From positions 186,001 through 250,000 of the forward strand of contig NZ_CP122960.1 in NCBI RefSeq assembly GCF_029854195.1: a stretch of 64,000 nt of DNA, read 5' to 3'. Both the position numbers and the translations under genes were made by a program. Position 1 is the first letter of the stretch. The number at the start of each line of letters is the position of its first letter. Below the pieces are notes generated by a model. It had not been told where the DNA came from. It ran no database searches and was given only the letters and a program-made list of their open reading frames with translations. Source of the DNA: Amylibacter sp. IMCC11727 (lineage in GTDB: Bacteria > Pseudomonadota > Alphaproteobacteria > Rhodobacterales > Rhodobacteraceae). Shown here one piece after another: positions 24,234 through 33,080 of the stretch.

Positions 24234-26094
24234 TACGGATTTTGATGTTGTCGTCATTGGGGGTGGTCATGCTGGCGCGGAGGCCGCGCAAGCCGCATGG
24301 CGTATGGGCGCAAGAACAGCGCTTGTCACGCACAGCTTTGATAAGATCGGCGAAATGTCGTGTAACCCAGCGATTGGTGGATTGGGTAAAGGGCATTTGG
24401 TTCGCGAGATTGATGCCTTAGACGGCGTCATGGGGCGTGTTGCAGACCAAGCTGGTATTCAGTTTCGCTTGTTGAATCGCCGTAAAGGCCCAGCGGTTCA
24501 GGGCCCGCGCACTCAGGCGGATCGCGCGTTGTATCGATCAGCGATGCAAATAGAGTTCTGCAATCGTGATGGTTTAGATGTGATCGAATCAGAGGTCACC
24601 GATTTTGTTATGGCAGGAGATGCCGTTCAAGGCGTGGTTTTGTCCGATGGGTCCACCATTAACGCGGCTGCTGTGATCCTGACCACGGGGACATTTTTGC
24701 GTGGCGTTATCCACATTGGTGACGTTGCAAAGCCAGGTGGGCGCATGGGCGACAAACCGTCGGTGGCTTTGGCTGATCGGATTGATAGTTTTAACCTGCC
24801 TCTTGGTCGTTTGAAGACGGGCACACCACCGCGTTTGGATGGGCGAACAATCAATTGGGACGGTTTGGAAATGCAATCCGCAGATGAAGAACCGAGTTTG
24901 TTTTCTTTTCTGTCGAAAAAAGCAGGCGCACGGCAAATTGCTTGTGGGATTACCCATACGAATGCGCGAACGCATGAGATTATTGAGAAAAATCTCGAAA
25001 AATCAGCGATGTATGGGGGACATATTGACGGAGTAGGCCCGCGGTATTGTCCATCAATTGAAGATAAGGTGGTCCGCTTTGGGGAAAAGGAATCCCATCA
25101 GGTGTTTTTGGAGCCTGAAGGTTTGGATGACCCAACCATTTATCCAAATGGCATTTCCACGTCTTTGCCAGTGGATGTACAAGAGGACTATGTGACATCG
25201 ATTGTTGGGCTGGAGAATGTAAAAATTTTGCAACCTGGCTACGCAATTGAATATGACTATGTGGATCCCCGCGCACTCGACAGCACTTTGCAAGTGCGTG
25301 ATGTGCCTGGTTTGTTTTTGGCGGGTCAGATCAACGGAACGACAGGATACGAAGAGGCCGCTGCCCAAGGTTTGGTGGCTGGGTTGAACGCTGCACGATT
25401 GGCCGCTGATGGCGCTCCTGTTTCGTTTAGCCGATCTGAAAGCTATATCGGCGTGATGATTGACGATCTTACAACGCGTGGAGTGACGGAACCGTACCGT
25501 ATGTTTACATCACGGGCAGAATATCGACTTTCTTTGCGTGCTGACAACGCAGACCAGCGTTTGACACCCCGTGGAATTGAAATTGGCTGCGTTTCCGAAA
25601 ATCGTTCTTCCATTTTTGATCGTAAAATGAATGCGTTAAACGAGGCACAGGCCATATTGGCGGCACATAATGCTACGCCAAATCAGGCGGCAAAGGCGGG
25701 GATAAAGATCAACCAAGATGGTACGCGCCGCAATGGTTTGGAGTTCTTGGCTTTTAAAGATGTTACGTTGGGCACGCTTAAAACACTGTGGCCTGATCTG
25801 CCAGATTTTGAGCCGCATATTGGCCAGCAAGTGCAAAATGATGCGATGTATGCGAATTACATCCAGCGCCAAAATGCAGATGTGAAAGCACTGCAGCGGG
25901 ATGAAAACCTAAAGATTCCCCGTGAATTCGAGTTTTCAGGATTGCCTGGTCTGTCGAATGAGCTTCAGAAGAAGCTGATTGCGACACGGCCAGAAACTTT
26001 GGGGCAGGCATCGCGGATTGATGGGATGACGCCAGCTGCGCTAACGTTGTTGCTTGGGCGGATTAAGCAATTTAATGCTGCGAAATCAGCATAA
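24226..26094 (+). CDS. mnmG: tRNA uridine-5-carboxymethylaminomethyl synthase MnmG
   Basis: 622 residues. FAD-dependent partner of MnmE for U34 modification. FAD-binding VVVIGGGHAGAEAAQAAWRMG, then CNPAIGGLGKGHLVREID, GRLKTGTPPRLDGRTI, and LAGQINGTTGYEEAAAQGL; the C-terminal helical domain ends with LTLLLGRIKQFNAA. The start is chosen at GTG 24226 because GAGGA at 24212-24216 sits nine bases upstream; TTG codons at 24217 and 24187 in frame have poor sites. The start codon lies inside parS site 1, which also encodes the N-terminal residues. Stop and rsmG ATG overlap (TAATG). Confidence 0.96.
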   Translation: MKHTDFDVVVIGGGHAGAEAAQAAWRMGARTALVTHSFDKIGEMSCNPAIGGLGKGHLVREIDALDGVMGRVADQAGIQFRLLNRRKGPAVQGPRTQADRALYRSAMQIEFCNRDGLDVIESEVTDFVMAGDAVQGVVLSDGSTINAAAVILTTGTFLRGVIHIGDVAKPGGRMGDKPSVALADRIDSFNLPLGRLKTGTPPRLDGRTINWDGLEMQSADEEPSLFSFLSKKAGARQIACGITHTNARTHEIIEKNLEKSAMYGGHIDGVGPRYCPSIEDKVVRFGEKESHQVFLEPEGLDDPTIYPNGISTSLPVDVQEDYVTSIVGLENVKILQPGYAIEYDYVDPRALDSTLQVRDVPGLFLAGQINGTTGYEEAAAQGLVAGLNAARLAADGAPVSFSRSESYIGVMIDDLTTRGVTEPYRMFTSRAEYRLSLRADNADQRLTPRGIEIGCVSENRSSIFDRKMNALNEAQAILAAHNATPNQAAKAGIKINQDGTRRNGLEFLAFKDVTLGTLKTLWPDLPDFEPHIGQQVQNDAMYANYIQRQNADVKALQRDENLKIPREFEFSGLPGLSNELQKKLIATRPETLGQASRIDGMTPAALTLLLGRIKQFNAAKSA

Positions 26095-26717
26095 TGAACG
26101 ATTTTACTGACCTTCGATCTGCGGCTGCGTACTTTAATGTTTCACGTGAAACATCTGAAAAGCTGGAAATTTATGAGAACCTGTTGGTTAAATGGAATAA
26201 GTCCATCAATTTGGTTAGCAAGTCGACGCTTAATTCCGCTGCAACACGACATTTCGCGGATAGCATGCAATTGTGGGCGTTGCGCAAAGACTTTGACGTT
26301 TGGGTTGATATTGGATCAGGAGCGGGATTTCCCGGCATGGTTCTTGCAATCATGGCGGAAGGACAAGGCGCGTTCCATTTGGTGGAGAGTGACGCACGTA
26401 AATGTGCATTCTTGCGCAATGTTTCACGTGAAACAAATACTCCTGTAACGGTTCACACAACGCGGATTGAAGAGTTCGAAGGCGCAAAGGCGGATATCGT
26501 TTCAGCGCGGGCGTTGGCCTCGGTAGATGCGTTGTTTTCCTATACTGAAAAATTTCTGCAGCCAGATGCAATTAGCCTTTATTTAAAGGGGCAAACTTGC
26601 GAGACTGAATTGGAAGAGGCGAGTCGGTCTTGGACATATGAAGCGGAGCAATTCGCCAGCAAGACCGACGAAAATGGAACAGTATTGCGGATCAAGGATA
26701 TTGCGCGTGTCGGATGA
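26094..26717 (+). CDS. rsmG: 16S rRNA (guanine-N7) methyltransferase RsmG
   Basis: 207 residues. Methylates G527 of 16S rRNA using S-adenosylmethionine. Family blocks: YENLLVKWNKSINLVSKSTL, RHFADSMQL, the SAM motif VDIGSGAGFPGMVLAI and LVESDARKCAFLRNVSRET. Two parS sites are built into the coding sequence, each read as NVSRET (residues 15-20 and about 109-114). Coupled to mnmG by TAATG, and overlapping parA by 11 bases. Confidence 0.96.
   Translation: MNDFTDLRSAAAYFNVSRETSEKLEIYENLLVKWNKSINLVSKSTLNSAATRHFADSMQLWALRKDFDVWVDIGSGAGFPGMVLAIMAEGQGAFHLVESDARKCAFLRNVSRETNTPVTVHTTRIEEFEGAKADIVSARALASVDALFSYTEKFLQPDAISLYLKGQTCETELEEASRSWTYEAEQFASKTDENGTVLRIKDIARVG
26138..26153. other. parS: parS site 2
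   Basis: Perfect TGTTTCACGTGAAACA within rsmG codons 15-20, read as VSRET in that frame. Confidence 0.95.
26420..26435. other. parS: parS site 3
   Basis: Perfect TGTTTCACGTGAAACA within rsmG near codon 110, again read as VSRET; 282 bases from site 2. Confidence 0.95.
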
Positions 26718-27528
26718 ATTCGGTGATTTGAAGCCGGCCAAGGTGCTGTCGGTGGCCAACCAAAAAGGTGGTGTGGGCAAAACCACAACGGCAATAAATC
26801 TAGGGACAGCGTTGGCTGCGGTAGGTAAGCGGGTTTTATTGATGGATTTGGACCCACAGGGGAACGCATCCACAGGTTTGGGTGTTGATCCATCCCAGCG
26901 CAAAGTGACCATGTATGATGTTTTGGTCGATCAGGTGGATTTGAAAGAGTCCGTTATTCGGACCTCTGTGCCAAATTTGTTCTTGGCACCTTCATCTGTG
27001 GACTTGAGTTCAGCTGATGTGGAGTTGGTAGACGATCAGCGCCGTATTTTACGATTGCGTGGCGCGTTGGATGATTTGAAGACGTATGAAGACGAATTTG
27101 ATTATGTTTTAATAGATTGCCCACCTTCGCTAAACCTTTTGACGTTGAATGCCTTGGCTTCAAGCCAATCTGTTATTGTACCGTTGCAGGCCGAGTTTTT
27201 TGCGCTTGAGGGGCTGTCGCAACTGATGCTGACAATCCGTGAGGTGCGACAAAGCCTGAATCCTGTTTTAAAGATTGAGGGCATTGTTTTGACCATGTTT
27301 GATGGGCGAAATCGCCTGTCGCAGCAAGTGGAGCAAGATGTGCGCGATAATTTGGCGGATTTGGTCTATAAAACGATTGTGCCGCGCAATGTTCGCCTGT
27401 CCGAAGCGCCGTCATTCGGGATGCCAGCCATTTTGTACGATCATAAAAGTCGCGGTAGTATTGCGTACCAAAAGCTGGCAGCTGAGTTTTTACGCCGCGA
27501 GAACCGTAAGGTTGCGAAAGCAGAGTAA
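26707..27528 (+). CDS. parA: Chromosome partitioning ATPase ParA
   Basis: 273 residues. Deviant Walker A ATPase that positions origins together with ParB-parS. KGGVGKTTTAINLG (residues 20-33) is the deviant Walker A, DLDPQGNASTGLG is A', and YVLIDCPPSLNLLTLNA is Walker B. Chromosomal type: no N-terminal helix-turn-helix as in plasmid P1 ParA. The GTG at 26707 has AAGGA eight bases upstream and overlaps the end of rsmG; an in-frame ATG at 26638 is unsupported. parB follows after 21 bases. Confidence 0.96.
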   Translation: MSDEFGDLKPAKVLSVANQKGGVGKTTTAINLGTALAAVGKRVLLMDLDPQGNASTGLGVDPSQRKVTMYDVLVDQVDLKESVIRTSVPNLFLAPSSVDLSSADVELVDDQRRILRLRGALDDLKTYEDEFDYVLIDCPPSLNLLTLNALASSQSVIVPLQAEFFALEGLSQLMLTIREVRQSLNPVLKIEGIVLTMFDGRNRLSQQVEQDVRDNLADLVYKTIVPRNVRLSEAPSFGMPAILYDHKSRGSIAYQKLAAEFLRRENRKVAKAE

Positions 27529-27549
27529 AAGATTGGGAAGGTTGTAAAA

Positions 27550-28458
27550 ATGGCTAAGAAAAAGACAGAAAAACGGGGTTTGGGTCGTGGTTTGTCTGCT
27601 TTGATGGCGGATATTAATGAGCCAGAAGTCCAATCAGATGTGCCGACGCAATCGCGCAGTAGTGAGCGTTTGGTTCCAATCACGCGCGTTCATGCGAATC
27701 CTGATCAGCCACGTCGGACCTTTGACCATACGGAGCTCCGTGATCTTGCGAAGTCTATTCTGACAAAGGGTATTATCCAGCCCCTGATCGTGCGTCCTGA
27801 CCCAAATAAAGATGGTGAATTCCAAATTGTTGCAGGGGAACGCCGCTGGCGTGCGGCGCAAACGGCAAAGCTGGATCAGGTTCCTGTTGTTGTGCGGGAT
27901 TTGAATGATCTTGAAGTGCTTGAAATTGGTATCATCGAAAACATTCAGCGCGCAGACCTGAACCCCGTGGATGAAGCGAATGGATACCATCAATTGATGG
28001 AAAAGTTCGGCCATACGCAGGAAAAACTGTCAGAAGCGTTAGGTAAAAGCCGAAGCTATTTGGCAAACTCAATGCGTTTGTTGAATTTGCCAAGTGCGGT
28101 TCAGGATATGTTGGTGGATGGCCGTTTGACCGCCGGCCATGCACGTGCACTTGTTCCTGCGGATAATGCGCTAACTCTAGCAAAACAGGTTGTGGAAAAG
28201 GGATTGTCGGTGCGGCAAACCGAAGCTTTGGTGAAGCGCGGAGATGCCCCTGCAAAGAAATCTGGGCCAAAAACAGAGAAAGACAGCGATACGGTATCTT
28301 TGGAAACAGATTTGGCGGCAAATCTGGGTATGAAGGTAAATATCACCCATAAATCGGGCACAGAAAGCGGAACACTTTCAATCAGTTACAAGTCATTTGA
28401 TGATTTGGATGCTTTATGTCAGCTGCTGTCCGCTACGAATGCGGCCGGGTCCAGATAA
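27550..28458 (+). CDS. parB: Chromosome partitioning protein ParB
   Basis: 302 residues. CTP-dependent clamp that loads at parS and spreads. Basic N-terminal tail RGLGRGLSALMADI (contact with ParA), ParB/sulfiredoxin CTPase domain with QIVAGERRWRAAQTAKL, helix-turn-helix domain (TQEKLSEALGKSRSYLANSM), a charged linker and a C-terminal dimerisation domain. All three parS sites found lie within 3.4 kb upstream. GGAAGG precedes the ATG. The 3' end overlaps the convergent ybaN-like gene by 26 bases. Confidence 0.96.
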   Translation: MAKKKTEKRGLGRGLSALMADINEPEVQSDVPTQSRSSERLVPITRVHANPDQPRRTFDHTELRDLAKSILTKGIIQPLIVRPDPNKDGEFQIVAGERRWRAAQTAKLDQVPVVVRDLNDLEVLEIGIIENIQRADLNPVDEANGYHQLMEKFGHTQEKLSEALGKSRSYLANSMRLLNLPSAVQDMLVDGRLTAGHARALVPADNALTLAKQVVEKGLSVRQTEALVKRGDAPAKKSGPKTEKDSDTVSLETDLAANLGMKVNITHKSGTESGTLSISYKSFDDLDALCQLLSATNAAGSR

Positions 28459-28786
28459 ACAGCATCACACAGCTGAGAACGATCACTTGCGCAATCAGTG
28501 CTTGGTAGGGAACGGCCAAAATCACGGAGATTAAAAAGGCAGCTGCGATTGCGACTGTAGCGGCTATTTTCGCGGGTTTGCGGATCGCGCCGCGTTCGTT
28601 CCAGTCTGCAATGGGTGGCCCGAGTTTTGGGTGCGTGGTTAACCACAAGTGCATGCGTTCTGAAGATCGCGCAAAACAAAAAGCCGCAAGTAAGAGCAAA
28701 GGAACCGTTGGAAGCAGTGGCAGAGGAATGCCAAGGATGCCAAGACCGAGGCTTAGTAATCCCGCAATGAACCAAAACACCCGCAT
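28433..28786 (-). CDS. YbaN-family (DUF454) inner membrane protein
   Basis: 117 residues. Two N-terminal hydrophobic segments and two more at the C-terminus flank a short soluble part. The segment GLGILGIPLPLLPTVPLLLLAAFCFARSS is the DUF454 hallmark, and WLTTHPKLGPPIADW follows. Function unknown in general. Last gene of the leftward rph-rdgB-hemW operon, three bases after hemW. Confidence 0.85.
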   Translation of the reverse strand: MRVFWFIAGLLSLGLGILGIPLPLLPTVPLLLLAAFCFARSSERMHLWLTTHPKLGPPIADWNERGAIRKPAKIAATVAIAAAFLISVILAVPYQALIAQVIVLSCVMLFIWTRPHS

Positions 28787-28789
28787 TTA

Positions 28790-29956
28790 TCAGCTTTCAA
28801 TTGCCAAGAGCTCGCCCAAGATCGCGTTGAGAACAACCTTACCCTTAGTTGTCGTGCAAAGGTGCTGATTGTCCAGTGTTAGAAAACCATCTTCGATCAT
28901 TTGAGCCATGCGTTGCGTGTTTACTCTGTCTTTGGATAAAGCATTCACGCGGGAAAGATCGCTGCCTTCGGTCAAACGCAGGGACATCATAAGGTATTCT
29001 GCGGCTTGGTCGGCTGCGCTGATAGTTTCGGCGTCGCGGGTCGCGGTTCCGCTGGACTGAATGACTTCTAACCAAGTTTCGGGCATCAACGGCGTGTCTG
29101 TTGCGATGCGGTTTCCAGAGAAAGTCAATCGTCCATGGGCGCCAGGACCAATTCCTGCATAGTCGCCATATTGCCAATAGATTTTGTTGTGACGGCATTC
29201 TGCGCCTGGTCGCGCATGATTTGAAATCTCATAGGAAGGCAAACCTTTGGCGGCACATAAATCTTGGGTCATATCGTACATGTCAGCAGCAAGATCATCA
29301 GGCGGTAAACCACGGAGCCGCTTGCGGGCGTGTAGATCGCCGAATCTTGTGCCAGATTCGATCGTAAGCTGATATAGAGACAAATGATCGACAGCCATAT
29401 CGAGGGCCGCGTTCAGCTCCGTTCGCCAATTCGCAAGGGTTTGATTTTGGCGTGCATAAATCAGATCAAAACTGACGTTATCGAAGTTTTGTTTTGCAAT
29501 ATCAAAGGCTTGTGATGCTTCTTGTGCGGTATGCATACGACCGAGGGCTTTAAGATCGGTGTCATTCAGTGCTTGGACGCCCATTGAAATACGATTAACC
29601 CCTGCATCTGCAAATCCTTTGAATCTGGATGCTTCTACCGAGGTTGGATTGGCCTCTAGGGAGATTTCTGTTGTGTTTGAAAGAGTCCAATTTTCACGAA
29701 TTGCGGACAAAACAGTGTCTACTGTATCAGGTTCCATCAGGCTGGGCGTGCCGCCACCAAAGAATATGGTATCGATGACACGGTTGCCTGTACGCGCGGC
29801 GATGGATTGAATTTCAGCGACATAGGCGTTGGCCCATGACTTTTGATCAACGGTTTTGCGGACGTGAGAATTGAAATCGCAGTAGGGGCACTTTGCGGCA
29901 CAGAAAGGCCAGTGGACGTACACGCCAAAACCAGCATTTCGCCAGTCTTCACCCAT
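28790..29956 (-). CDS. hemW: Radical SAM heme chaperone HemW
   Basis: 388 residues. Binds heme and a 4Fe-4S cluster and delivers heme to membrane enzymes; long mislabelled as oxygen-independent coproporphyrinogen oxidase. The cluster motif is C19-x3-C23-x2-C26 in WPFCAAKCPYCDF, the HemW form that lacks the extra cysteine of HemN. GGGTPSLM, SLEANPTS and RISMGVQALND are radical SAM landmarks. The C-terminal HemN domain is present. Overlaps rdgB by 8 bases. Confidence 0.93.
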   Translation of the reverse strand: MGEDWRNAGFGVYVHWPFCAAKCPYCDFNSHVRKTVDQKSWANAYVAEIQSIAARTGNRVIDTIFFGGGTPSLMEPDTVDTVLSAIRENWTLSNTTEISLEANPTSVEASRFKGFADAGVNRISMGVQALNDTDLKALGRMHTAQEASQAFDIAKQNFDNVSFDLIYARQNQTLANWRTELNAALDMAVDHLSLYQLTIESGTRFGDLHARKRLRGLPPDDLAADMYDMTQDLCAAKGLPSYEISNHARPGAECRHNKIYWQYGDYAGIGPGAHGRLTFSGNRIATDTPLMPETWLEVIQSSGTATRDAETISAADQAAEYLMMSLRLTEGSDLSRVNALSKDRVNTQRMAQMIEDGFLTLDNQHLCTTTKGKVVLNAILGELLAIES

Positions 29957-30557
29957 CGAGGCAGGCTTTTAGCTTTGCAAATGCGTCAGCGCGGTGGGAC
30001 ATGGCGTGCTTCTTTGCGGGGTCCATTTGACCGAATGTTTCGGTTTCCCCGTCTGGAACGAACATCGGATCAAAGCCAAATCCCAGATCGCCCCGCATCG
30101 GCCAAGTAACGCGGCCTTCGACTTTGCCTTCAAAAATTTCGTCGTGTCCGTCGGGCCATGCTAGACAAAGCGTGGCGCAAAATCGTGCGGTGCGCGGTTC
30201 AGGTGCGTTGCGTTCTTCGAGTAGGGTCCAAACTTTGGTCATGGCCATTGGAAAGTCGCGGCCGTTTGGTGTTTCGGCCCAATCTGCAGTGTAAACACCT
30301 GGATCGCCATCAAGTCCGTCCACTTGGATGCCGCTGTCATCAGAAAGTGCAGGCAGACCAGAGGATTTGGCAGCAAAATGCGCCTTGATCCGCGCGTTGC
30401 CAGCAAAGGTGCTTTCTGTTTCTTCAGGCTCTTCCAAACCCAAATCGCCTGCTGAGACCACTTCAATCCCGTATGGGACCAAAAGTTCTGCAATTTCGCG
30501 CAGTTTGCCTTTGTTGTGGCTAGCGAGAACGATTTTGGATTCAGTGAGTTTTCGCAT
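29949..30557 (-). CDS. rdgB: dITP/XTP pyrophosphatase
   Basis: 202 residues. Removes dITP, ITP and XTP from the nucleotide pool. N-terminal IVLASHNKGKLREIAELL, DDSGIQVDGLDGDPGVYTADW with catalytic aspartate, and GFGFDPMFVPDG near the C-terminus are all typical. Second gene of the rph operon, three bases after rph. Confidence 0.96.
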   Translation of the reverse strand: MRKLTESKIVLASHNKGKLREIAELLVPYGIEVVSAGDLGLEEPEETESTFAGNARIKAHFAAKSSGLPALSDDSGIQVDGLDGDPGVYTADWAETPNGRDFPMAMTKVWTLLEERNAPEPRTARFCATLCLAWPDGHDEIFEGKVEGRVTWPMRGDLGFGFDPMFVPDGETETFGQMDPAKKHAMSHRADAFAKLKACLDG

Positions 30558-30560
30558 TGG

Positions 30561-31274
30561 TCAAGCCGTGGCTGCTTTTTGTGCGGTGACCAATTCGGCC
30601 ACGCCTTTTTCAGCGAGGTCCATGAGTTGGTTAAATTCGTCGCGAGAGAACGTTGCGCCCTCGGCGGAACCTTGGATTTCGATCAGGCCTTTGTTGCCCG
30701 TCATTACAAAGTTCGCATCTGTGCCTGCTTCGCTGTCTTCTGCATAGTCGAGGTCGAGAACGGGTTGGCCGGCGTAGATACCGCAAGATATGGCTGCCAC
30801 ATGATCTGTCAGCGGATCTTCTTTGATGTCGCCTGCTTTGAGCAATTTGTTTACCGCCAAGCGAAGCGCGACCCAGCCACCTGTGATTGATGCACAGCGA
30901 GTGCCGCCATCAGCTTGGATGACATCACAATCGACCGTGATTTGACGTTCACCCAAGGCAACGCGATCCACGCCAGCGCGCAAAGATCGGCCAATGAGGC
31001 GTTGAATTTCTTGTGTACGGCCCGATTGTTTGCCTGCGGTAGCTTCGCGGCGGTTTCGAGTGGTGGTTGCACGTGGCAGCATACCGTATTCAGCTGTGAC
31101 CCAGCCAAGACCGGAACCTTTGATCCACGGTGGAACACGTCCTTCAAGGGATGCAGTACACAAAACATGTGTGTCGCCCATTTTGATCAGGCAAGAGCCT
31201 TCGGCGTGTTTGGTTACGTTGGTTTCGATAGTAACGTCGCGCAGTGTGTCGGTTGTTCTGCCTGATGGGCGCAT
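30561..31274 (-). CDS. rph: Ribonuclease PH
   Basis: 237 residues. Phosphorolytic 3'-5' exoribonuclease that trims tRNA precursors. RPSGRTTDTLRDVTIET, GWVTAEYGMLPRATTTRNRRE and IGRSLRAGVDRVALGERQI contain the phosphate-binding arginine and RNA-contact residues; DCDVIQADGGTRCASITGG carries the catalytic aspartates. Start at 31274 has AAGGA upstream; the frame runs further to 31331 without support. First gene of its leftward operon and divergent from hrcA. Confidence 0.97.
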   Translation of the reverse strand: MRPSGRTTDTLRDVTIETNVTKHAEGSCLIKMGDTHVLCTASLEGRVPPWIKGSGLGWVTAEYGMLPRATTTRNRREATAGKQSGRTQEIQRLIGRSLRAGVDRVALGERQITVDCDVIQADGGTRCASITGGWVALRLAVNKLLKAGDIKEDPLTDHVAAISCGIYAGQPVLDLDYAEDSEAGTDANFVMTGNKGLIEIQGSAEGATFSRDEFNQLMDLAEKGVAELVTAQKAATA

Positions 31275-31338
31275 GATATTTATCCTTTTGTGTTTGCATG
31301 GGGGTGTATCTGTTTCACAAGGGTCACGCAAACCCAGA

Positions 31339-31367
31339 TTGACGATGGGGCCAAGAGTTCCTAATAA
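31339..31367 (+). promoter_or_regulatory. Sigma-70-type promoter for hrcA-grpE
   Basis: TTGACG (31339-31344) and TAATAA (31362-31367) with a 17-base spacer. The transcript would start near 31374, leaving only about ten bases before the hrcA ATG, so translation would need little or no leader. Confidence 0.65.
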
Positions 31368-31384
31368 TTTGACGTCTTATTGGA

Positions 31385-32467
31385 ATGGACAAACCCGTGA
31401 CAGAGAATGGATCAACCAGCATTGATGCGCTAAACGCACGCAGCCGCGAAGTGTTTCGCCTGCTTGTAGAATCCTATCTGGATACGGGCGATCCTGTTGG
31501 GTCGCGCACCCTGACACGCACGATGAACGAGAGCGTTTCGGCAGCGACTATTCGCAATGTGATGCAGGATTTGGAACATCTTGGGTTACTAGATAGTCCA
31601 CATGTGTCGGCTGGGCGGATTCCTACGCAGTTTGGATTGCGGATGTTTGTGGATGGATTGTTGGAAGTTGGTGATCTGTCAACGGATGAGCGGCGCACGA
31701 TTGATGCGTCGATACAGAGCAATTCTGAAGATATCACAGGCGCATTGGATCGGGCGGGGTCGTTGCTGTCTGGGTTAACGCAAAGTGCCAGTGTTGTGTT
31801 GGCGCCAAAGACAGAAGCACCGATTAAACACATTGAGTTTGTGTCCCTTTCGCCGGACAAAGCTTTGGTTGTTTTGGTGATGGCCGATGGGCAGGTGGAA
31901 AACCGAATCTTTACGCCACCGTTGGGCCAAACACCGTCGGCGATGCGCGAAGCAGCCAATTTTTTGAATGCGGTTTTGGCGGGGCATACCGTTAGCGATC
32001 TGAAGTCGGTTGTAGAGACAGAAATTGGACTGCGACGTCAGGAGTTGGACTCCCTAGCGGCCAAGCTGATCGAGGCTGGTGTTGCGGTTTGGGCGAATGA
32101 GGGCGTAGGCGGATCGGAACGATTGATTGTTCGCGGTCGGTCCAATCTGATTGATGAAACGGTGACGGAAGCGGACCTCGAACGGGTAAAAACATTGTTC
32201 GATGATCTGGAACGTAAGCAGGATATTGCACAATTCCTTGACCTGACTGAACAGGGCGATGGTGTGCGTATTTTTATCGGCTCAGAAAACAAACTTTTTT
32301 CACTTTCGGGGTCGAGTCTTGTGGTTTCGCCCTATATGAACGCTGATCGAAAGGTCATTGGTGCGGTCGGTGTGATCGGACCAACACGACTAAACTATGG
32401 CAGAATTGTACCTATCGTAGACTACACAGCGCAGCTTGTGAGTCGTATGATGTCGAACAGAAAATAA
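31385..32467 (+). CDS. hrcA: Heat-inducible repressor HrcA
   Basis: 360 residues. Represses chaperone genes by binding CIRCE elements. N-terminal winged helix (LLVESYLDTGDPVGSRTLTR; SAATIRNVMQDLEHLGLL; SAGRIPTQFGLRMFVD), GAF-like middle domain and C-terminal dimerisation part ending GVIGPTRLNYGRIVPIVDYT. No CIRCE-like inverted repeat is evident upstream of dnaK or grpE here, so its target is probably elsewhere (groESL in relatives). grpE follows 12 bases after the stop. Confidence 0.95.
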   Translation: MDKPVTENGSTSIDALNARSREVFRLLVESYLDTGDPVGSRTLTRTMNESVSAATIRNVMQDLEHLGLLDSPHVSAGRIPTQFGLRMFVDGLLEVGDLSTDERRTIDASIQSNSEDITGALDRAGSLLSGLTQSASVVLAPKTEAPIKHIEFVSLSPDKALVVLVMADGQVENRIFTPPLGQTPSAMREAANFLNAVLAGHTVSDLKSVVETEIGLRRQELDSLAAKLIEAGVAVWANEGVGGSERLIVRGRSNLIDETVTEADLERVKTLFDDLERKQDIAQFLDLTEQGDGVRIFIGSENKLFSLSGSSLVVSPYMNADRKVIGAVGVIGPTRLNYGRIVPIVDYTAQLVSRMMSNRK

Positions 32468-32479
32468 GTGACGAAGAAC

Positions 32480-33076
32480 ATGGGTAAAAAAGACGAAGAT
32501 TTGGATGTGAGCTTGGATCGCTTCTTGGACGAAGAAGAATTTCCGCTGGATGATATCGACGAAGAGGAAGTCGAAGATATTGATCTGACGGAAGAGCCTG
32601 AAGAGGTTGATCCGATTGAAGCGTTGCAAAACGAAGTGTCCGATCTGAAAGATCGTTTGATGCGGTCTTTGGCGGAACAAGAAAACCTGCGCAAACGGGC
32701 GGAGCGAGATCGTCGTGATGCGGAAACCTATGGCGGGCAAAAGTTGGCGCGGGATTTGTTGTCTGTCAGTGACAATATGAAACGTGCGTTGGAAACCGTC
32801 AAAGATGAACAGCGTGAAGCGAACAAAGGTTTGATCGAAGGGATCGAGCTGACGCAGCGCGAATTGCTGAGCGCCTTTGCCAAACACAAAATTGTGCCTG
32901 TGGCCCCAGAAGTTGGCGAGAAGTTTGATCCAAACATGCACCAAGCCATGTTTGAAGCACCGTTTCCAGATGTGAAGGCAGGCCATATTTTGCAAGTTAT
33001 GTCCGAAGGATACATGATTGGGGATCGCCTTTTGCGCCCAGCACAAGTCGGCGTGTCCTCTGGTGACGGGAGCTGA
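32480..33076 (+). CDS. grpE: Nucleotide exchange factor GrpE
   Basis: 198 residues. Releases ADP from DnaK. An unusually acidic N-terminal tail (roughly residues 1-55, mostly Asp and Glu) precedes the long coiled coil (EALQNEVSDLKDRLMRSLAE; LRKRAERDRRDAETY) and the C-terminal beta domain (GEKFDPNMHQAMFE; GYMIGDRLLRPAQVGVS). A GTG at 32468 directly after the hrcA stop is an alternative start; the ATG at 32480 fits the family better. Cotranscribed with hrcA. Confidence 0.95.
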   Translation: MGKKDEDLDVSLDRFLDEEEFPLDDIDEEEVEDIDLTEEPEEVDPIEALQNEVSDLKDRLMRSLAEQENLRKRAERDRRDAETYGGQKLARDLLSVSDNMKRALETVKDEQREANKGLIEGIELTQRELLSAFAKHKIVPVAPEVGEKFDPNMHQAMFEAPFPDVKAGHILQVMSEGYMIGDRLLRPAQVGVSSGDGS

Positions 33077-33080
33077 ATTT

